A DNA stretch of 64,000 nucleotides from Acinetobacter brisouii CIP 110357 (lineage in GTDB: Bacteria; Pseudomonadota; Gammaproteobacteria; Pseudomonadales; Moraxellaceae), in the NCBI RefSeq assembly GCF_000488275.1, contig NZ_KI530762.1, forward strand, positions 1,768,971-1,832,970, in the 5' to 3' direction. This document shows, one piece after another, positions 60,091 to 64,000 of this stretch. The notes below the pieces were generated by a model. It did no database searches. It had not been told where the DNA came from and saw only the letters and a program-made list of their open reading frames with translations. The position numbers and the translations under genes were made by a program. Numbering within the stretch: the first letter of the stretch is position 1; each line of letters starts with the position of its first letter.

Positions 60091-61380
60091 TTGAAACGTT
60101 TTATTTCTTGGTTTGCAGGGCTAGGTATATTGTGCTCAGGTTTTGCCCATGCAGCCATTTTGAATATTGATCCCGAATCTGTACCTGCCGCAGCATGGAC
60201 AATTTATGATCCTCAATCTGGTCAAACTATTGCTGAATACAATAGCCATGCGCAGCGTGCACCCGCTTCATTAACCAAAATGATGGTGGCTTATATTACG
60301 CTCCAAGAAATTAAGGCGGGCAAACTCAAAAAGACAGATGTGATTACGGCCAATGACGTGGTGCATGTCGTTCAGCCTGATGAATCGCAAATGTTCTTGC
60401 GCCCAGGGCAACAAATCACGGTTGATCAATTGCTCACGGGTTTAGTGGTGATGTCTGCCAATGATGCTGCTGTGACGTTGGCACAGCGGATTGGTGGTGA
60501 TCTTCCACATTTCGTGGCACGCATGAACCAAGAAGCAAAAGCATTGGGCATGACGGATACCCACTTTACCAATCCTGCAGGAATTACCATGGATGGGCAT
60601 TATTCCTCTGCCGCAGATATGGCAAAACTGGGCAATGCACTGATTCAACAGTTTCCTGATTATTTGGGTTACTCTAAACAGACCAGTTATTCATGGAATG
60701 GTCATCCGCATCACGCCACCAATATCTTGCTCAAACAAGATCCGACTGTGGACGGTTTAAAAACAGGTTTTACCCGTGCAGCAGGCTTTAACCTTGCTTT
60801 AACTGCCAAACGTCTGACCATGAATCCAAATCTGCCAGAGCGCCGTTTAATTGTCGTGGTACTGGGAACAACCAGTCCTGTGATGCGTGCCGAAGTTGCA
60901 CATCGCTTAATGAATCTGGCTTATAGTTACACCCGCGACGAAGTGATGGTTAAAGCACAACAGCCGATTGCCATTTTGCCTGTCATGAACGGGAAAATCC
61001 GCAGCTATCAGGTTGTACCGCAAAGCACGCAGTTTATGACGACTTCTTTGTACAACCAGCCGATCAATATTGACATGCGTAGCTTCAATAATAATAGCGG
61101 ACGTTTAGTCTATAACGGACAAAGCATTGAACCGGTTAATGAAACTAAAACCCAGATTCAGGTCAATTTGAATCAGAAACAACTCACCGCACCTTTAAAT
61201 CAGAACGTGCACATCGCAACACTCAAGGTCTACCAAAATGGTCAATGGCTAGAAGATATTCCTGTGCTTTCACATGTCCAGCTTGAATATGCCAACATTT
61301 TCCAGCGCTTCTGGCACTGGTTATGCCAATTACTCCCTTTCCTCGCAGAAAAAGTGATTCCCGCGAAGATACTGTTGTAA
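60091..61380 (+). CDS. Second D-alanyl-D-alanine carboxypeptidase, SAN variant
   Basis: 429 aa from TTG 60091, preceded by CAGGAT. A signal peptide (to about SGFAHA) leads to an S11 catalytic domain with SLTK and KTG (GLKTGFTRAAG). The middle motif reads SAN (VMSANDAAVTLAQ) where the usual one is SGN. The C-terminal part and a W/L-rich end (FQRFWHWLCQLLPFL) resemble membrane-docking helices. It is longer than the copy at 15261 by about 45 residues. It may be a specialised or stationary-phase enzyme, which is speculation. Confidence 0.92.
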   Translation: MKRFISWFAGLGILCSGFAHAAILNIDPESVPAAAWTIYDPQSGQTIAEYNSHAQRAPASLTKMMVAYITLQEIKAGKLKKTDVITANDVVHVVQPDESQMFLRPGQQITVDQLLTGLVVMSANDAAVTLAQRIGGDLPHFVARMNQEAKALGMTDTHFTNPAGITMDGHYSSAADMAKLGNALIQQFPDYLGYSKQTSYSWNGHPHHATNILLKQDPTVDGLKTGFTRAAGFNLALTAKRLTMNPNLPERRLIVVVLGTTSPVMRAEVAHRLMNLAYSYTRDEVMVKAQQPIAILPVMNGKIRSYQVVPQSTQFMTTSLYNQPINIDMRSFNNNSGRLVYNGQSIEPVNETKTQIQVNLNQKQLTAPLNQNVHIATLKVYQNGQWLEDIPVLSHVQLEYANIFQRFWHWLCQLLPFLAEKVIPAKILL

Positions 61381-61451
61381 GATCGAAAGAAAAATAGGCT
61401 TGAATTTTTTAAATCAGCCCCAAATTCGTTTAAAATAATGCACGTCATCAA

Positions 61452-61486
61452 AAATCCTGAATTTGCATTCCCCAAATTCAGGATTT
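61452..61486 (+). terminator. Terminator upstream of slyD-like gene
   Basis: Perfect 13-bp arms aaatcctgaattt / aaattcaggattt with a 9-nt loop and a T-rich tail; ends carboxypeptidase transcription. Confidence 0.85.
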
Positions 61487-61528
61487 CATTTTATGATGTG
61501 ACTTTAAAACTCTGTATGGATTTCAAAC

Positions 61529-62011
61529 ATGACTGCTATTGCAAATAACCACGTGGTTTCATTCCACTACACATTAACAAACGCTGAGGGTGAAACACTT
61601 GACCAGTCTCAAGGTGAACCACTTGCCTATTTGCACGGTGCAGGCAACATCATTCCTGGCTTAGAAAAAGCACTAGAAGGTAAAACTGTTGGCGAAAAAT
61701 TGACTGTCAACGTTCCTGCTGCTGAAGGTTACGGCGAATATAACCCAGACCTCGTACAAGAAGTTCCTGCGCAAATGTTCCAAGGCGTTGAGAAAATCGA
61801 AGCTGGTATGCAGTTCCAAGCTCAAACTGATGACGGCGTACAAATCGTGACTGTTAAATCAGTTGAAGGCGATACAGTAATCGTTGATGCAAACTTCCCA
61901 CTTGCTGGTCAAGACTTGACTTTCCAAGTTGAAATCGTTGAAGTGCGTGACGCGACTGCAGAAGAACTTGAGCATGGTCATGTTCACGGTGTAGGTGGTC
62001 ACCACCACTAA
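61529..62011 (+). CDS. slyD: FKBP-type peptidyl-prolyl isomerase, SlyD-like
   Basis: 160 aa. The FKBP domain (VVSFHYTLTNAEGETLDQS, LAYLHGAGNIIPGLEKALEG) is interrupted by the insert-in-flap chaperone domain (AEGYGEYNPDLVQEVP through FPLAGQDLTFQVEI), the layout of SlyD. The C-terminus is a short histidine-rich tail (HGHVHGVGGHHH), shorter and without the cysteines of E. coli SlyD, but able to bind nickel or zinc. It assists folding and metal handling. It is a single gene with its own terminator. Confidence 0.93.
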   Translation: MTAIANNHVVSFHYTLTNAEGETLDQSQGEPLAYLHGAGNIIPGLEKALEGKTVGEKLTVNVPAAEGYGEYNPDLVQEVPAQMFQGVEKIEAGMQFQAQTDDGVQIVTVKSVEGDTVIVDANFPLAGQDLTFQVEIVEVRDATAEELEHGHVHGVGGHHH

Positions 62012-62032
62012 GTTTTGCCAAGTGCAAATCTT

Positions 62033-62060
62033 AAAAGCAAAGCCTAGCGCTTTGCTTTTT
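62033..62060 (+). terminator. Terminator of slyD-like gene
   Basis: Arms aaaagcaaagc / gctttgctttt with a 5-nt loop and T tail. Confidence 0.9.
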
Positions 62061-62106
62061 TTATGCTATTTTTGAGCCATCAAGTACTCAAGACTGATTG
62101 AATTTT

Positions 62107-63537
62107 ATGCCTACCCTGATTTGGTTTCGTCAAGATTTACGGATTTCTGATCATGCTGCCCTGTGGCACGCCAGTCAAAATGGTTCATGTCTCGCACTCG
62201 CGATTTTGTCTCCCAAGCAGTGGCAACTGCACGATGATGCGCCGATTAAACTGGATTTTTATTTGCGTCAATTACGCCAGTTACAGCAGCAATTACAACG
62301 CTACAATATCCCGCTGATCGTTAAAATTGTGCCAGTTTGGCAAGATATTCCATATGCATTACTCCAGCTGTGTAAGCATTTTCAAGTTCAGCATGTGCAT
62401 GCCAATGTCGAGCTTGGCGTACATGAACTACAACGTGACAAACACTGTCAAGATCAGTTAGCACAAGCAAATATTCAACTGGAGTTGTACCAAGACCGTA
62501 CATTATTTCCTGTCGGCAGTATTCGCAATCAGTCAGGGCAACCGTATCAGGTGTTTACCCCTTTTAAGAAAAACTGCTATGAACGCCTCAATCAGCAATT
62601 ACCTGCCTGCTATCCCAATATTGCCATTCAAACACCTCTGCAGCTTGAACTGAGTGAACAAGAACAAAACATTCCTGAACTGCATGAACTGGGTTACAGC
62701 GCCATTTCTCCCGAGCAACAACAACTTTGGCCAGTCGGCGAACTACATACCCAGCAACAACTGGATAATTTTATAAAAAGCGCGCTGGCAGGTTATAAGC
62801 AGCAACGCGACTTTCCTGCCCAAGCGGGCACCAGCCAACTGTCAACGTATTTAAATATTGGGATTTTGTCGATTCGCCAATGTGTACAGGCACTATTTCG
62901 TCCGCAGCAAGGGCAATTTTTACTGACCGATCAGGGACAACAGACTTGGCTGGATGAATTACTCTGGCGTGAATTTTATCAGCATATTTTGTTTGATTAC
63001 CCTCAAGTGTCGAAGCATCTGCCCTTTCAACCCAAAACCCAGCAACTCCAATGGCGTGATGATCCCGAGGGTTTAAACGCATGGCAACAAGGTCAAACAG
63101 GCATCCCGATTGTCGATGCAGGGATGCGACAACTGCTGGCGACAGGCTGGATGCACAATCGGGTACGTATGATTTGCGCGATGTTTCTCACCAAAAATTT
63201 ACTGATTGACTGGCGTAAAGGCGAACAGTGGTTTATGCAGCATCTGATTGATGGGGATTTGGCAGCCAATAATGGTGGCTGGCAATGGAGCGCATCGACA
63301 GGCACAGATGCAGCACCGTATTTTCGAATTTTTAACCCGATTAGCCAGTCGGAAAAATTTGACCCAAATGGGGATTATATTCGTCGCTGGGTGCCTGAAC
63401 TTCGATCTTTAGATGATAAAACTATTCATGAGCCTTATGCCAAAGGCTATAAAGCTGGCTTAGGCTATCCAAAAGCAATTGTTGATCTGAAAAGCAGTCG
63501 GGTGCGTGCAATCGAAGCCTTTAAAGCACTGGACTAA
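62107..63537 (+). CDS. phrB: Deoxyribodipyrimidine photolyase PhrB
   Basis: 476 aa from ATG 62107 (MPTLIWFRQDLRISDHAAL); a TTG three codons earlier is ignored. It repairs cyclobutane pyrimidine dimers with blue light. The antenna-binding alpha/beta domain is at about 1-130. The FAD domain carries WLDELLWREFYQHIL, GMRQLLATGWMHNRVRM and NGGWQWSASTGTDAAPYFRIFNP, the class I CPD photolyase signature. It is divergently oriented relative to no neighbour and convergent with the HD gene, 6 bp apart. Confidence 0.96.
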   Translation: MPTLIWFRQDLRISDHAALWHASQNGSCLALAILSPKQWQLHDDAPIKLDFYLRQLRQLQQQLQRYNIPLIVKIVPVWQDIPYALLQLCKHFQVQHVHANVELGVHELQRDKHCQDQLAQANIQLELYQDRTLFPVGSIRNQSGQPYQVFTPFKKNCYERLNQQLPACYPNIAIQTPLQLELSEQEQNIPELHELGYSAISPEQQQLWPVGELHTQQQLDNFIKSALAGYKQQRDFPAQAGTSQLSTYLNIGILSIRQCVQALFRPQQGQFLLTDQGQQTWLDELLWREFYQHILFDYPQVSKHLPFQPKTQQLQWRDDPEGLNAWQQGQTGIPIVDAGMRQLLATGWMHNRVRMICAMFLTKNLLIDWRKGEQWFMQHLIDGDLAANNGGWQWSASTGTDAAPYFRIFNPISQSEKFDPNGDYIRRWVPELRSLDDKTIHEPYAKGYKAGLGYPKAIVDLKSSRVRAIEAFKALD

Positions 63538-63543
63538 TCTGAA

Positions 63544-64000
63544 TTAACCCAATGCTTGCAGCAAGTTGTTTTTGGCTTGCTGCTCATAGTGCTGCTGAAA
63601 ATATCGGGTTTGATATAACGGTTGCGTCAGATAAAACTGGCGCAGTACCTGTTTGCGTTTTTCCTGATAAATCAGTTCATCAACCCAGATATATTCCTGC
63701 CGAATTTGCTGTTGATACTCGGCAAAACGCATAACTGCACTGCCTAAAATTGCCAGATCAATATCCAGTAAATACGCCAAATCTGACTCAGAAGCAACGG
63801 CATGTTGCTGTGTCGCCAAAATCCACGTCGCAATCTTATCCAGCTGAGCTTTGGGTAATGCATCTGCCACTTGTTGGCGCATCCACAGAGCACTGTCCTG
63901 TTCATTGCTTACAGAACGCGGTTGATACACCACATCGTGAAAGAAAATTGCCAGTTGCAGTGCAAAACCATCTTCAATCTGGCTTTGCACGTTTTCAAAC
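63544..64000 (-). CDS. HD-domain phosphohydrolase, partial
   Basis: Minus-strand gene whose 5' end lies beyond the window; at least 152 codons are seen, running in frame through a GTG at 63990 to the edge. FFHDVVYQPRSVSNEQDSALW holds the HD metal pair and YLLDIDLAILG a second acidic site, as in the COG4339-type predicted metal-dependent phosphohydrolases. The first histidine of the motif would be upstream, outside the window. The substrate is unknown. Confidence 0.85.
   Translation of the reverse strand, partial: FENVQSQIEDGFALQLAIFFHDVVYQPRSVSNEQDSALWMRQQVADALPKAQLDKIATWILATQQHAVASESDLAYLLDIDLAILGSAVMRFAEYQQQIRQEYIWVDELIYQEKRKQVLRQFYLTQPLYQTRYFQQHYEQQAKNNLLQALG

Overview
The window is an AT-rich bacterial chromosome segment (about 40% G+C judged by eye). 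Gene content and protein sequences point to Acinetobacter or a close relative in the Moraxellaceae: surE-nlpD without pcm or rpoS, two unrelated isocitrate dehydrogenases flanking rluE, GTP-type PEP carboxykinase, groESL, a LolD with one LolC/E-like permease, and a large ComEC. No flagellar, prophage, insertion-sequence or CRISPR genes were seen. The species cannot be fixed from this sequence alone.

Layout. 0-9 kb: partial sppA, a lipid A-type acyltransferase, comEC, lolD and its permease, a PilZ-like protein, an EamA transporter, a YaiI-family protein and an unknown 331-codon protein. 9-17 kb: serC, tRNA-Asn, a LysR regulator, the envelope block nlpD-surE, two related small secreted proteins, a D,D-carboxypeptidase and a gamma-carbonic anhydrase-like protein. 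17-30 kb: a beta-barrel outer membrane protein, the operon nudJ-mnmA-hflD-purB (same order as in E. coli), yjdF, a pirin, htpX, a lytic transglycosylase, a DnaA-box cluster in front of ttcA, an SCP2 protein, an MltF-like transglycosylase and greB.

30-35 kb: the most rearranged part. It holds tRNA-Ser, a sigma-54 activator, an outer membrane channel gene with a near-consensus -24/-12 promoter, and the debris of an acyl-CoA ligase / Liv-type ABC transporter operon. In the debris a ligase 5' end, a livH middle and a 5'-truncated livF are joined by deletions behind a second sigma-54-like promoter. 35-48 kb: groESL with a heat-shock promoter, a metallophosphoesterase/lipid-kinase pair, pckG, an MHS-family transporter, small envelope proteins, a methyltransferase, a structured intergenic element, folD, tRNA-Cys and tRNA-Leu, a frameshifted peptide deformylase gene, a small membrane protein, a PhzF enzyme and a flavin reductase-like protein.

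48-64 kb: icd, rluE, monomeric idh, then a tightly coupled three-gene operon of unknown secreted proteins (53.7-57.9 kb). Its first two products look to me like FlgT-type (TolB-like plus SH3-like) envelope proteins although no flagellar gene is visible. This is the best candidate here for an undescribed system. The window ends with an M61 aminopeptidase, a second D,D-carboxypeptidase, a SlyD-like isomerase, a photolyase and a partial HD phosphohydrolase.

Main themes are envelope building (acyltransferase, Lol, NlpD, two carboxypeptidases, two transglycosylases, the unknown operon), tRNA modification and purine synthesis, and carbon flow around isocitrate and PEP. All family assignments come from reading motifs; no database search was run.
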